Of a DNA stretch of 64,000 bases, positions 34,849-43,412 are shown one piece after another. Both the position numbers and the translations under genes were made by a program. Under the pieces are notes generated by a model that was not told where the DNA came from, made no database searches, and saw only the letters and a list, made by a program, of their open reading frames with translations. Each line of letters opens with the position of its first letter. Position 1 is the first letter of the stretch. The stretch comes from Paraburkholderia ribeironis. GTDB taxonomy: Bacteria; Pseudomonadota; Gammaproteobacteria; Burkholderiales; Burkholderiaceae. The stretch is from NCBI RefSeq assembly GCF_900019265.1, contig NZ_CYGX02000032.1, positions 34,916 to 98,915 of the forward strand, written 5' to 3'.

Positions 34849-35340
34849 TCAATCGACGCTTGCGCACTGCACCGCCTGCGCCGCCAGCAACTCGGTCAAC
34901 ACCTTCGGCACGATGCTGACCAGAAAACCGCGCCGCCCGCCGTTCAGCCAGATCCGGTCCATCTCGAGAATGCTCGACTCGACATAAACCGGCATCTGCT
35001 TGCGGGTGCCGAATGGCGACGTGCCGCCGATCAGGTAGCCCGAATGCCGGCTCGCCACTTCCGGCTTGCACGGTTCGACGCGCTTTGCGCCGATCTGCCG
35101 CGCGAGGTTCCTGGTGCTGACGGTGCGGTCGCCATGCATCAGCACGATCAGCGGCTTGGCGTGCTCGTCTTCCATCACCAGCGTCTTGACGACATGATGT
35201 TCATCGACGCCGAGCTGACGCGCCGATTCCCCGGTGCCGCCGTGTTCCACGTAATCGTAAGGATGCTCACCGAACGTGACGCCTTGACGGCGCAGAAACT
35301 GCGTGGCGGGTGTTTCGGAGACGTGTCTGGATTTGCTCAT
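34849..35340 (-). CDS. ybaK: YbaK/EbsC family Cys-tRNA(Pro) deacylase
   Basis: 163-residue editing protein that hydrolyses Cys-tRNA(Pro). Conserved elements: TPATQFLRRQGVTFGEHPYDYVEHGGTGESARQLGV, the catalytic Lys region VVKTLVMEDEH, GAKRVEPCKPEVASRHSGYLIGGTSPFGTRK with the GGTSPFG substrate loop, and YVESSILEMDRIWLNGGRRGF. Length is typical for YbaK. The start at 35340 was preferred to a Met further upstream (35391) on alignment. It is divergent from the acyl-CoA ligase. Confidence 0.93.
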   Translation of the reverse strand: MSKSRHVSETPATQFLRRQGVTFGEHPYDYVEHGGTGESARQLGVDEHHVVKTLVMEDEHAKPLIVLMHGDRTVSTRNLARQIGAKRVEPCKPEVASRHSGYLIGGTSPFGTRKQMPVYVESSILEMDRIWLNGGRRGFLVSIVPKVLTELLAAQAVQCASVD

Positions 35341-35480
35341 CGGCGCATTGTAATGGCGAGTTTGCACAACGGCTATTTGCCGAATGGCCAATTGTGCGGG
35401 TCAGACGCTTGTGGCACGATCGTTCGAAAATCTTCCGGCGCAGTGCAAGCCGCGCACCGGACCGTTTCCAGGAGACAGCC

Positions 35481-37043
35481 TTGAGCACCGATTCATCCAT
35501 CCGTTCCACGATCGACGTTGCCGCGCTGCTGGCCGCGCTGCCCGCGCGCATCGCCGAGATTCCAACGCTTGCCGCCGCCCGGGACCCGCAGCACATCGCG
35601 CTGATCGAGGATGCGCGCCAGCTCACCAGCGCGCAACTGCTGCAGGCCGTCGACGCCGCCGCCGCGTTGCTGCGCGATTGGGGCGTGCGCGGCGGCGATC
35701 GCGTGATGATCGTCGCCGAGAACAGCATCGCGCAGATCGTGCTGCTGTTCGCCACCGCCCGGCTCGACGCGTGGGCGCTGGTGTCGAACGCGCGGTTGAC
35801 GGCGGCCGAGCTCGACGCGATCCGCGCCCATGCGCAACCGCGCGTGGTCGCCTATGCGGTGGAAAGCTCCGGCGACGCGCGCCAGCACGCGCAGCGGCAT
35901 CAGGCAGCGGATGCGCCGGCCATCACGCCCGACATCGGCGCGTGGTCTTACACGGTGGATAGCACCGTGCAAGCCGAACCGGTCGAAGCCGCCAGCCACC
36001 GTCAATGTGCCGCGCTGATCTACACCACCGGCACCACCGGCGCGCCGAAAGGCGTGATGCTGTCGCATCGCAATCTGCTGTACATCGCCGCGGTGTCGAG
36101 CCGGCTGCGCAACGTCGGGCCCGGCGACGTCGTGTATGCGGTGCTGCCCATCTCGCACGTGTATGGCTTTGCGTCGGTCTGTCTGGGCAGCCTGCAAGCC
36201 GGCGCCACCTTGCGGCTCGCACCGCGCTTCGCGCCGGAAGCCGTGCGCCGCGCGCTTGCCGACGAACACGTGTCGATCTTCCAGGGCGTGCCGGCCATGC
36301 ATGCCAAGCTGCTCGAACATCTGCAGACGCACGGTCATCCGTGGTCCGCGCCGTCTCTGCGCTTTGCCTACTCGGGCGGCTCGCCGCTCGACGCCGCGCT
36401 GAAGGCGCAGGCCGAAGCCGTCTACGGCCTGCCGCTGCACAACGGTTACGGCATGACCGAGAGCAGTCCGACCGTGTCGCAGACCATGCTCGATGCGCCG
36501 CGCAGCGACTGCTCGGTCGGCGAGGTGATTCCAGGCGTCGAGGTGCGGTTCGTCGGCCTCGACGGCGTCGAAGCCGCGCCGGGCGAAATCGGCGAGCTAT
36601 GGGTGCGCGGCCCAAACGTGATGCTCGGCTACTACCGCAGCCCGGAGCAAACCCGCGCGGCCGTGACTGCGGACGGCTGGCTGAAGACCGGCGACCTCGC
36701 GCGCCAGGACGCGGACGGCGCCTTGCATATCGTCGGGCGCAGCAAGGAGTTGATCATCCGCTCGGGGTTCAACGTCTATCCGGCCGAAGTCGAACATGTG
36801 CTGAACGCGCATCCCCAGGTCGTGCAGTCGGCGGTGATCGGACGCGCGGTCGAAGGCAACGAGGAAGTGGTCGCGTTCGTCGAACTGATCGCGGGCGCGC
36901 AGGTGACGCCAGCGGAGTTGATCGCGTGGTGCGGCGAGCGTCTCGCGCCCTACAAGCGGCCCGCCGAATTGAAGGTGCTCACCGCGCTGCCGGCGGCCTC
37001 GACCGGCAAGATTCTCAAACACCGGCTGCGCGAATTCGTCTGA
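35481..37043 (+). CDS. AMP-dependent acyl-CoA synthetase/ligase
   Basis: 520-residue member of the ANL superfamily that adenylates a carboxylic acid and transfers it to CoA. Core motifs: the AMP loop YTTGTTGAPKGV, SHVYGFASV, GYGMTESSPT, the TGDLARQD hinge, SGFNVYPAEVE and the C-terminal catalytic Lys in ASTGKILKHRLR. Length and motifs suit medium/long-chain or aryl-CoA ligases; the acid cannot be named. It starts with TTG at 35481, preceded by GGAGA at 35471, since no ATG precedes the conserved N terminus. It is followed by a degenerate 12-bp tandem repeat. Confidence 0.9.
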   Translation: MSTDSSIRSTIDVAALLAALPARIAEIPTLAAARDPQHIALIEDARQLTSAQLLQAVDAAAALLRDWGVRGGDRVMIVAENSIAQIVLLFATARLDAWALVSNARLTAAELDAIRAHAQPRVVAYAVESSGDARQHAQRHQAADAPAITPDIGAWSYTVDSTVQAEPVEAASHRQCAALIYTTGTTGAPKGVMLSHRNLLYIAAVSSRLRNVGPGDVVYAVLPISHVYGFASVCLGSLQAGATLRLAPRFAPEAVRRALADEHVSIFQGVPAMHAKLLEHLQTHGHPWSAPSLRFAYSGGSPLDAALKAQAEAVYGLPLHNGYGMTESSPTVSQTMLDAPRSDCSVGEVIPGVEVRFVGLDGVEAAPGEIGELWVRGPNVMLGYYRSPEQTRAAVTADGWLKTGDLARQDADGALHIVGRSKELIIRSGFNVYPAEVEHVLNAHPQVVQSAVIGRAVEGNEEVVAFVELIAGAQVTPAELIAWCGERLAPYKRPAELKVLTALPAASTGKILKHRLREFV

Positions 37044-37059
37044 CGCAGCGCCGCGCGCA

Positions 37060-37155
37060 AGCAGGAACCCAAGCAGGAACCCAAGCAGGAACGCAAGCAG
37101 GAGCACAAACAGAAGCGCAAGGAGGAGCGCAAGCAGTACCGCAACTGGCAGCGCG
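37060..37155. repeat. Degenerate tandem repeat, 12-bp unit
   Basis: About eight units of AAGCAGGAACCC, increasingly diverged to the right (AAGCAGGAACGC, AAGCAGGAGCAC, AAGGAGGAGCGC). It lies just after the acyl-CoA ligase stop and before the xerD stop. A 12-bp period keeps reading frame in either direction. Confidence 0.85.
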
Positions 37156-37186
37156 CTCGCAGCGCGAGCCGCAGCGCAAGCGCCCA

Positions 37187-38122
37187 TCACCCCCGCGGAT
37201 GATGCTGCGCGTGCAGCGACTTCAGACGTTCGCGCGCCACATGCGTGTAGATCTGCGTCGTCGAGATATCGGTATGGCCGAGCAGCAGTTGCACGACGCG
37301 CAGATCGGCGCCGTGATTGAGCAGGTGCGTCGCGAACGCGTGCCGCAGCGTATGCGGCGACAAGGGCGCATGCACGTCGGCGGCGGCTGCGTGACGCTTG
37401 ATGATGTTCCAGAACTGCTGGCGCGTCATGCCTTCCGCGCGGCTCGTCACGAACAACGCATCTGTCGCGCGGGCGCCGAGCAGCGCCGGACGCGCCTCGC
37501 GCAGATAGCGTTCGATCCACCCATGCGCCTCTTCGCCGAACGGAATCAGCCGCTCTTTCGAGCCCTTGCCCATCACGCGCACCACGCCTTCGTTCAGCCC
37601 CACTTCCACGGTCTTCAGCGTGACGAGTTCGGTGACGCGCAAACCGCTCGCATACATCAACTCCAGCATCGTGCGATCGCGCAGCCCCAAAGGCGTGGTG
37701 AGATCGGGCGCGCCGAGCAGCGCTTCGACTTGCGCTTCGGTGAGCGTCGACGGAAAACGCGGTGGCTGCTTCGCCGAACGGATGCGCAGCGTCGGATCGA
37801 CCTGCGCGCGATGCTCGCGCACCGCCCACGCGTAGTAGCGGCGAAACACCGAGAGCCGCCGGTTCGCCGAGGTCGATTTGTCTTTTTGCCGCGCGGCGCT
37901 ATAAGCATTGAGATCGGCTTCGCTGGCGGTGTCGAGCGACGCGTTGCGGCTCTGCGCGAGCCATTCGCAGAACAGACGCAGATCGCGCCGATAGGCATCG
38001 AGCGTGTTGCGCGACAGGCCGTGCTCGAGCCACAGCGCGTCGCAGAACGCGTCGATCGACGCCGAGCTGGTCAGCAACAGAGGTGACGCGGCGCTCGCGT
38101 GATCAGCCAGGGTATCGCTCAT
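37187..38122 (-). CDS. xerD: Site-specific tyrosine recombinase XerD
   Basis: 311-residue recombinase that, with XerC, resolves chromosome dimers at dif under FtsK control. The N-terminal SAM-like core-binding domain spans ~residues 20-105 (ALWLEHGLSRNTLDAYRRDLRLFCEWL). The catalytic set is complete: Arg in ASGLRVTELV, Lys in GKGSKERLIPF, HTLRHAFATHLL (His and Arg), LGHTDISTTQIYTHV (His and the nucleophilic Tyr). It shares a 4-bp overlap with the upstream ogt, so they form a transcription unit. Chromosomal setting and sequence fit XerD, not a phage integrase. Confidence 0.95.
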   Translation of the reverse strand: MSDTLADHASAASPLLLTSSASIDAFCDALWLEHGLSRNTLDAYRRDLRLFCEWLAQSRNASLDTASEADLNAYSAARQKDKSTSANRRLSVFRRYYAWAVREHRAQVDPTLRIRSAKQPPRFPSTLTEAQVEALLGAPDLTTPLGLRDRTMLELMYASGLRVTELVTLKTVEVGLNEGVVRVMGKGSKERLIPFGEEAHGWIERYLREARPALLGARATDALFVTSRAEGMTRQQFWNIIKRHAAAADVHAPLSPHTLRHAFATHLLNHGADLRVVQLLLGHTDISTTQIYTHVARERLKSLHAQHHPRG

Positions 38123-38589
38123 GCGTAGGGAATGCCTTCATGCGCCAGCAACCAGCGCTTGACGTTGCGGAAGAAGCCGTCTCCAGCGTGATGCGCGAAC
38201 CCGCCGATGCCGCTCGAACTCACCACGCGATGACACGGGATCACGATCGGCAACGGATTGCCGCCGCACGCCTGACCGACCGCACGCGGCACGCTGCCGA
38301 GCTGCCTGGCCAACTGCCCATAGGTCAGCACGACGCCCGGCGGAATCTCGCTGATCGCCTGCCAGACGCGCCGCTGAAACGCGGTGCCGACCAATGCCAG
38401 CGGCAACTCGAACTTCGCGGAGGCGCGCTCGAAATAACGCTCGATCTGCTCGGCGGTTTGCCGCGCCAGTGGCGTATCGGGCGCGACGCTCTGCGCCGAC
38501 TCCGGCAGGTACACGATCTCGCGCACGGCTTCGCCTTCGAGACGAATGCCGACCTTGCCGAATGGCGCATCGATCACTGCATTGAACAT
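38119..38589 (-). CDS. ogt: Methylated-DNA--protein-cysteine methyltransferase
   Basis: 156-residue suicide repair protein that removes methyl groups from O6-methylguanine. The acceptor cysteine is in PIVIPCHRVVSSSG. The helix-turn-helix region is VWQAISEIPPGVVLTYGQLARQLGSVPRAVGQACGGNP, with the Arg finger and the conserved GNP. The N-terminal domain is the short Ogt kind without an AraC-type activator (Ada). The start at 38589 gives the family N terminus (MFNAVIDAPFG). It overlaps xerD by ATGA. Confidence 0.94.
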   Translation of the reverse strand: MFNAVIDAPFGKVGIRLEGEAVREIVYLPESAQSVAPDTPLARQTAEQIERYFERASAKFELPLALVGTAFQRRVWQAISEIPPGVVLTYGQLARQLGSVPRAVGQACGGNPLPIVIPCHRVVSSSGIGGFAHHAGDGFFRNVKRWLLAHEGIPYA

Positions 38590-38719
38590 GGTTGCCTGCT
38601 CCTTGCTGACGCGGCGTTCCGGTTGGCAACATGGAGTACCCGGCGTGTCCGCGCGAGGCACGGCATGCTGCGCAATCCGCTGCCGGCAAACCTTGGCCGC
38701 CCGCCGGATTGCCGCTACT

Positions 38720-39970
38720 TTACGCCGCTTCCAACGCCCATTCCACATGCTCGCGCACCAGCGCGGAAGGGTCGTCGGCACGCAGCTTCAATGCGTGCAC
38801 GATCGCCTCGCGAGCCTCAGCGCTCAAACTGCCGGACGGCGCGCGCAGCGCGTTGCCCATGCCGACCGCCAGATTGCGCAGCCAGCACTCGTAGCCGATG
38901 CGGCGAATCGCGCTGCCCTGCATGCGCGTATCGAATTCGTCCGCGCTCCACGCAAACAGTTCGACCAGCGACGCGCGATCGAGCCCATGCCGCACATCGA
39001 AATCGGCGACCGGCGCGGCCTGCGCGAACTTGTTCCATGGACACACGAGCTGGCAATCGTCGCAGCCATACACACGATTGCCGATCAGCGGCCGCATGTC
39101 CAGGGGAATACTGCCCTTGAGTTCAATCGTGAGATACGAAATGCAGCGGCGCGCGTCGACCTTATAGGGCGCGACGATCGCGCCGGTCGGACAGGCGCCG
39201 ATGCAGCGCGTGCAGCTGCCGCAATGCGAGCCCGGGGTTTCGGGCGCCGCGTCGGGCGACGTTTCGGCGTCGGTCGGCAACGGCACGTCGACATAGATCT
39301 CGCCGAGGAAAAACAGCGAGCCCGCCTCGCGTTGCAGCAGCAGCGTGTGCTTGCCGCGCCAGCCGATGCCAGCCTTCTGCGCAAGCTCCACTTCAAGCAC
39401 CGGCGCCGAATCGGTAAACACGCGGTAGCCGAACGGACCAATCTCTGCTTCGATTTTCTCGGCCAGATGCTGCAGACGGTTACGCATCACCTTGTGATAA
39501 TCGCGGCCGCGCGCATAGATCGACACCACCGCCGCCGACGGATCAGCGAGCTGCGCCTGCTCGGCCGCGCGCCACTGCGGCCAGTGCGGCACCAGAGGAC
39601 CGTCCTGCGCAGTGCTTTCGTGCGCCTTTCCACTCAGCGTTTCGATAGGCAAGTAAGCGATGCGCGCGGTAATCACACGTCGCGTGCCGGCCACAAGCTC
39701 GGCGGGCCGTGCGCGTTTCATGCCATGTTTGGCCATATAATCCATCTCGCCATGGCAACCCGCTTCCAGCCATGCTGCAAGCGGCGCTTCGGCAGCGCGC
39801 AGATCGGTGTCGCTAATGCCGATCGCGCCGAAACCCAGTTCACGGCCCCAGGTTTTGATGTTCAGCGCGAGCGCATTCAGCGCCGCTTCATCGAAATGAC
39901 GCACGGCGCCCTTGGCGTCGACGGACGCGGGCGCGCTGGAAAGAGGGGACTCCGGACTTCGCTTCATCAC
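38720..39970 (-). CDS. queG: Epoxyqueuosine reductase
   Basis: 416-residue cobalamin- and iron-sulfur-dependent enzyme performing the last step of queuosine biosynthesis in tRNA. Conserved N-terminal part: LGFGAIGISDTDLRAAE, GCHGEMDYMAKHG, RVITARIAYLP. Two 4Fe-4S clusters are visible: HCGSCTRCIGACPTGAI and YGCDDCQLVCPWNKFA. The RYHDK-like VMRNRLQHLAEKI and DSAPVLEVELAQKAGIGWRGKHTLLL segments are also present, and HEAT-like helices follow at the end. Longer than E. coli QueG by a short insertion after LPT (ETSPDAAPETPG). It is divergent from tsaE with a 14-bp gap. Confidence 0.95.
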   Translation of the reverse strand: MMKRSPESPLSSAPASVDAKGAVRHFDEAALNALALNIKTWGRELGFGAIGISDTDLRAAEAPLAAWLEAGCHGEMDYMAKHGMKRARPAELVAGTRRVITARIAYLPIETLSGKAHESTAQDGPLVPHWPQWRAAEQAQLADPSAAVVSIYARGRDYHKVMRNRLQHLAEKIEAEIGPFGYRVFTDSAPVLEVELAQKAGIGWRGKHTLLLQREAGSLFFLGEIYVDVPLPTDAETSPDAAPETPGSHCGSCTRCIGACPTGAIVAPYKVDARRCISYLTIELKGSIPLDMRPLIGNRVYGCDDCQLVCPWNKFAQAAPVADFDVRHGLDRASLVELFAWSADEFDTRMQGSAIRRIGYECWLRNLAVGMGNALRAPSGSLSAEAREAIVHALKLRADDPSALVREHVEWALEAA

Positions 39971-39984
39971 GCCATTTTACGAGA

Positions 39985-40605
39985 ATGCCTGTCAATCCCG
40001 ATCACGCGATCCAACCGCCCGCTCCTGTCCTGCTCGAACGCACCTTCGCGCTCGCGGACGAAGCCGCCACGCACGCGTTCGGCGAGCGCTTCGCGCAGGC
40101 GATCGAAAGCGTGCGCCTGATGTATCGGGAAACGCGGCAAAGCGTGACGCAATCAGCGCTGCAATCAGCGCCCCGCCCCGCCCCGGGCACGGATGGCGAC
40201 GCGGCATTCCACGGGCTGCAAGTGCAACTGGCCGGCGACCTCGGCGCCGGCAAAACCACGCTCGTGCGCGCGACCTTGCGCGGCCTGGGCCATACCGGCC
40301 GCGTGCGCAGTCCCACCTACACACTCGTGGAACCTTATGTGCTCGAGCGACCCGCAGGGGAACTCGCGCTCTACCACTTCGATCTTTACAGGTTCACCGA
40401 TCCGGCCGAATGGGCCGATGCAGGCTTTCGCGAATATTTCGACAGCGGCGCGATCTGCCTTGTCGAATGGCCGCAACGCGCGGGGGCCCTGCTCGGCGTG
40501 CCGGATCTTGTCTTCTCGCTGGAGTTGGACAGCGAGGGTGACGGCCGCGTACTCGTCGCGCGGGCATACAGCGAATCAGGAAAGGCATGTCTCGAAAGAT
40601 GTTGA
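39985..40605 (+). CDS. tsaE: tRNA threonylcarbamoyladenosine biosynthesis ATPase TsaE
   Basis: 206-residue P-loop ATPase that works with TsaB and TsaD to make the t6A modification at tRNA position 37. Walker A GDLGAGKTTLVR is at residues ~89-100. It is followed by GRVRSPTYTLVEPY, ALYHFDLYRFTDPAEWADAG and LVEWPQRAG, all TsaE signatures. It is ~50 residues longer than typical because of a low-complexity Ser/Gln/Ala/Pro insertion at residues ~50-75. The end overlaps the start of the amidase gene by 19 bp, a common arrangement, so they are co-expressed. Confidence 0.94.
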   Translation: MPVNPDHAIQPPAPVLLERTFALADEAATHAFGERFAQAIESVRLMYRETRQSVTQSALQSAPRPAPGTDGDAAFHGLQVQLAGDLGAGKTTLVRATLRGLGHTGRVRSPTYTLVEPYVLERPAGELALYHFDLYRFTDPAEWADAGFREYFDSGAICLVEWPQRAGALLGVPDLVFSLELDSEGDGRVLVARAYSESGKACLERC

Positions 40606-42185
40606 TCAAACCGTTCCGCTCGATCGAATCGGCGGCTACCGCAACGCATAACTGGCGGCGCCGGCAGATTCTGCAGGCAGGCGCGTCCACGCTCTTGCTC
40701 GGTCTCGTCGCGCCGCGTCTCGCGCACGCCAGCTCGGTGCTCGGCGTGCGGGTCTGGCCCGCACGCGACTACACGCGCGTGACGATCGAATCCGATCAGC
40801 CTTTGCAGAACACGCAGCAGCTATTGCAGGGACCGGACCGGCTGGTGGTCGATCTGAGCGGGCTCGATCTCGATCAGGCGCTGAAGGATCTCGTCTCGAA
40901 GATCACGCCGAACGATCCGCAGATATCGTCGGTGCGGGTCGGGCAATATCAGCCGCATGTGGTGCGCATGGTGTTCGACCTGAAGGGCTCGGTGAAGCCG
41001 CAGGTGTTCACGCTGCCGCCGGTCGGCGCGTACCGGTACCGGCTGGTGTTCGACCTGTATCCCGAGGTCGCCCCTGATCCGTTGATGGATCTGCTCGCGC
41101 AGACGGAGCGCAAGCAACAGACGCTGAACGAAGAAAACAGCGCACCGCCCGCCACGCTGAGCGGCCCCGCCACGACGCCGCCCACCGTCGACAACAGCGA
41201 GGCGTTCTTCGAGCGCTATGCGCAGAACGGCGGCGGCAACGCCGCGCCAGGCGTGCCGCGTGCGCCGTCGCATAGCCTGCCGACGCCCACCGCGCCGATC
41301 ATTGCCGGCAAACCGGCAACACCGCTCGCGCCGCCCACCGCGATGGCACGCAACAAGGGGGCCAACAGCGGTGTCAACAGCAGCGCCAACAGCGCGCGCA
41401 GTCTGGAGAACGACGATACCGGCAGCGACGAAACCTACGCGTTCAGCACGCCGAAATCCAGCAAGAGCAACACGGTGCGTCTGCTGACGGTGACAATCGA
41501 TCCGGGTCATGGCGGCGAAGACCCGGGCGCGATCGGGGGCTCGGGCACATACGAGAAGCACGTCGCGCTCGATATTGCGAAGAAGCTGCGCGCGAAGATC
41601 GACGCGCAACCGAACATGCGCGCGATGATGACGCGCGACGCCGACTTCTTCGTGCCGCTGAACGTGCGCGTGCAGAAGGCGCGGCGCGTCGGCGCGGACC
41701 TGTTCGTGTCGATCCACGCGGACGCGTTCACCACGCCCGAGGCGAAGGGCTCGTCGGTGTTCGCGTTGTCCGAGCACGGCGCGTCGAGTGCGGCGGCGCG
41801 CTGGATGGCGAACAAGGAAAACTCGTCGGATCAGATCGGCGGAATCAACATCAAGTCCGCCGACGCCACCGTCAATCGCGCGCTGTTCGACATGTCGACC
41901 ACCGCGCAGATTCGCGACTCGATGCGCTACGGCGACTTCGTGCTGAAGGAAATCGGCGGCATCAACAAGCTGCACAAGGGCTCGGTCGAACAGGCGGGCT
42001 TCGCGGTGCTGAAGGCGCCGGACATTCCGTCGATCCTCGTGGAGACCGCGTTCATCAGCAACCCGGACGAGGAGCGCCGTCTGAATGACGATGCGTATCG
42101 CGACAAGATGGCCGACGCGATCATGAACGGCATCAAGCGCTATTTCGCGGCGAATCCGCCACTGGCGAAAAACCGCATGACGTGA
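40587..42185 (+). CDS. amiC: N-acetylmuramoyl-L-alanine amidase, AmiC type
   Basis: 532-residue periplasmic amidase that cleaves septal peptidoglycan during cell separation. The N terminus has a Tat-type signal (RRRQIL at 24-29, hydrophobic run, cleavage near AHA-SS at 47-48). An AMIN domain for septal targeting spans ~50-165. A Ser/Asn/Ala-rich linker (~200-290) leads to the Amidase_3 domain with zinc ligands in DPGHGGEDPGAIG, the Glu in the following TYEKHVALD segment and His in SIHADAF. The catalytic Glu is in PSILVETAFISNPDEE. Activation by a LytM-type protein is expected. A terminator follows. Confidence 0.93.
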   Translation: MSRKMLIKPFRSIESAATATHNWRRRQILQAGASTLLLGLVAPRLAHASSVLGVRVWPARDYTRVTIESDQPLQNTQQLLQGPDRLVVDLSGLDLDQALKDLVSKITPNDPQISSVRVGQYQPHVVRMVFDLKGSVKPQVFTLPPVGAYRYRLVFDLYPEVAPDPLMDLLAQTERKQQTLNEENSAPPATLSGPATTPPTVDNSEAFFERYAQNGGGNAAPGVPRAPSHSLPTPTAPIIAGKPATPLAPPTAMARNKGANSGVNSSANSARSLENDDTGSDETYAFSTPKSSKSNTVRLLTVTIDPGHGGEDPGAIGGSGTYEKHVALDIAKKLRAKIDAQPNMRAMMTRDADFFVPLNVRVQKARRVGADLFVSIHADAFTTPEAKGSSVFALSEHGASSAAARWMANKENSSDQIGGINIKSADATVNRALFDMSTTAQIRDSMRYGDFVLKEIGGINKLHKGSVEQAGFAVLKAPDIPSILVETAFISNPDEERRLNDDAYRDKMADAIMNGIKRYFAANPPLAKNRMT

Positions 42186-42208
42186 TGTATCCGCGTGCGA
42201 TGCAACAA

Positions 42209-42236
42209 AGAACGGCCGCGCGATGCGGCCGTTTTG
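42209..42236 (+). terminator. Terminator-like hairpin after amiC
   Basis: AACGGCCGC-GCGAT-GCGGCCGTT followed by TTGCTGTTTG, 25 bp after the amidase stop. Confidence 0.7.
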
Positions 42237-42337
42237 CTGTTTGCTCTACGCTGTCGCTGTCGCTGCCCACACTCGGCTGTCCGCCTCCCGCACGCGCGAG
42301 CGCCGAGCGCTGAGCACTGAGCACTGAGCGACGAGGC

Positions 42338-43219
42338 TCAACGCGCCGGCATCAGCCGCTGCACCACCCAGCCGCCGAACACGTTCACGGCGAGCCCCGC
42401 CATCACCAGCGCCGCGCCGGCGATCTCCATCACCGACAGTTGCTCATCGAGCAACAGCGACGCCGACGCCAACCCGACGATCGGCACCAGCAACGAAAAC
42501 GGCGCAACCTGGCTTGCCGGATAGCGTGACAGCAGGCGGCTCCACAAGCTGTAGCCGAGCAGCGTCGCGACAAAGGCCAGATACACGATGGCGAAAATCG
42601 ACATCGCGCTGATGCCCGACAGCGCCGCCGCGATCTTCTGCGGTCCTTCGAACAGATACGACGCCGCGAAAAACGGCAGCGGCGGAATCAGGCTACCCCA
42701 CACCACCAGCCCAACCAGATCGACCCTGCCGACCTTCTTCGTGACAATGTTGCCGAGCGCCCACATGCACGCCGCGCACAGCGTGAGCGCAAAACCAGCC
42801 AACGTCATCGCATGGCCGCCCTGCGCGCCGATTACCGCGAGCCCGGCCGCCGCAATAAGCAAGCCTGCGATGTTCGGCAAGTGGAAGCGCTCATGCAGGA
42901 ACAGCGCCGCGAAAATCAGCGTGAAAAAAGCCTGCGCCTGCAGGACCAGCGACGCCAGTCCCGCCGGCATGCCGACGTACATCGCCGAGAACAGGAACGC
43001 GAACTGCCCGAACGAGATCGTCGCGCCATATGCCAATAGCCAGCGCCGTGCCAGCTTCGGCCGCTTGACGAAAAACACCGCCGGCAGCGCGGCGAGCGTA
43101 AAGCGCAACGCGCCGAGCAGCATCGGCGGCACGCCATGCAGGCCCACCTTGATCACCACGAAATTGACGCCCCATGCGACCACGACCACCAGCGCGAGCA
43201 GCAGATCCCTCGGCGACAT
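42338..43219 (-). CDS. eamA: EamA-family exporter, O-acetylserine/cysteine exporter-like
   Basis: 293-residue inner-membrane protein of the drug/metabolite transporter superfamily, with ten predicted helices in two EamA repeats. It closely follows E. coli EamA throughout: LLALVVVVAWGVNFVVIKVGLHG, GMPAGLASLVLQAQAFFT, SLIPPLPFFAASYL, YLAFVATLLGYSLWSRLLSRY, APFSLLVPIVGLASASLLL. E. coli EamA exports O-acetylserine and cysteine metabolites. Substrate assignment is therefore by homology only; amino-acid derivatives are most likely. It is divergent from the pirin gene with a ~190-bp gap. Confidence 0.87.
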   Translation of the reverse strand: MSPRDLLLALVVVVAWGVNFVVIKVGLHGVPPMLLGALRFTLAALPAVFFVKRPKLARRWLLAYGATISFGQFAFLFSAMYVGMPAGLASLVLQAQAFFTLIFAALFLHERFHLPNIAGLLIAAAGLAVIGAQGGHAMTLAGFALTLCAACMWALGNIVTKKVGRVDLVGLVVWGSLIPPLPFFAASYLFEGPQKIAAALSGISAMSIFAIVYLAFVATLLGYSLWSRLLSRYPASQVAPFSLLVPIVGLASASLLLDEQLSVMEIAGAALVMAGLAVNVFGGWVVQRLMPAR

Positions 43220-43412
43220 CCCTGCCTCCAGTTGATTGTTCGATCCGGCAGTTTAACGGAGCCAGCCGCGCGACGTCAGCGCGCGCTGCGCATCCGCGCT
43301 AGGCCGGCACACCGGTGCGCCGATGCGCAGCGAAAGGTCGGCATGACGTGCCGCGCAGTAGAATCGGTCCAGAGAGCCCCATCTTCACTCACCATCCCAG
43401 CCGAGCCTGCCC

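Noticed and set aside
37187..38122. Phage integrase with attachment site
   Set aside because: The protein matches housekeeping XerD and lies next to ogt in a conserved chromosomal setting; no tRNA or phage genes adjoin.
42240..42337. Repeat array near amiC/eamA (CTGTCG, GAGCACT units)
   Set aside because: Only two or three short imperfect copies, too few to call a separate feature.
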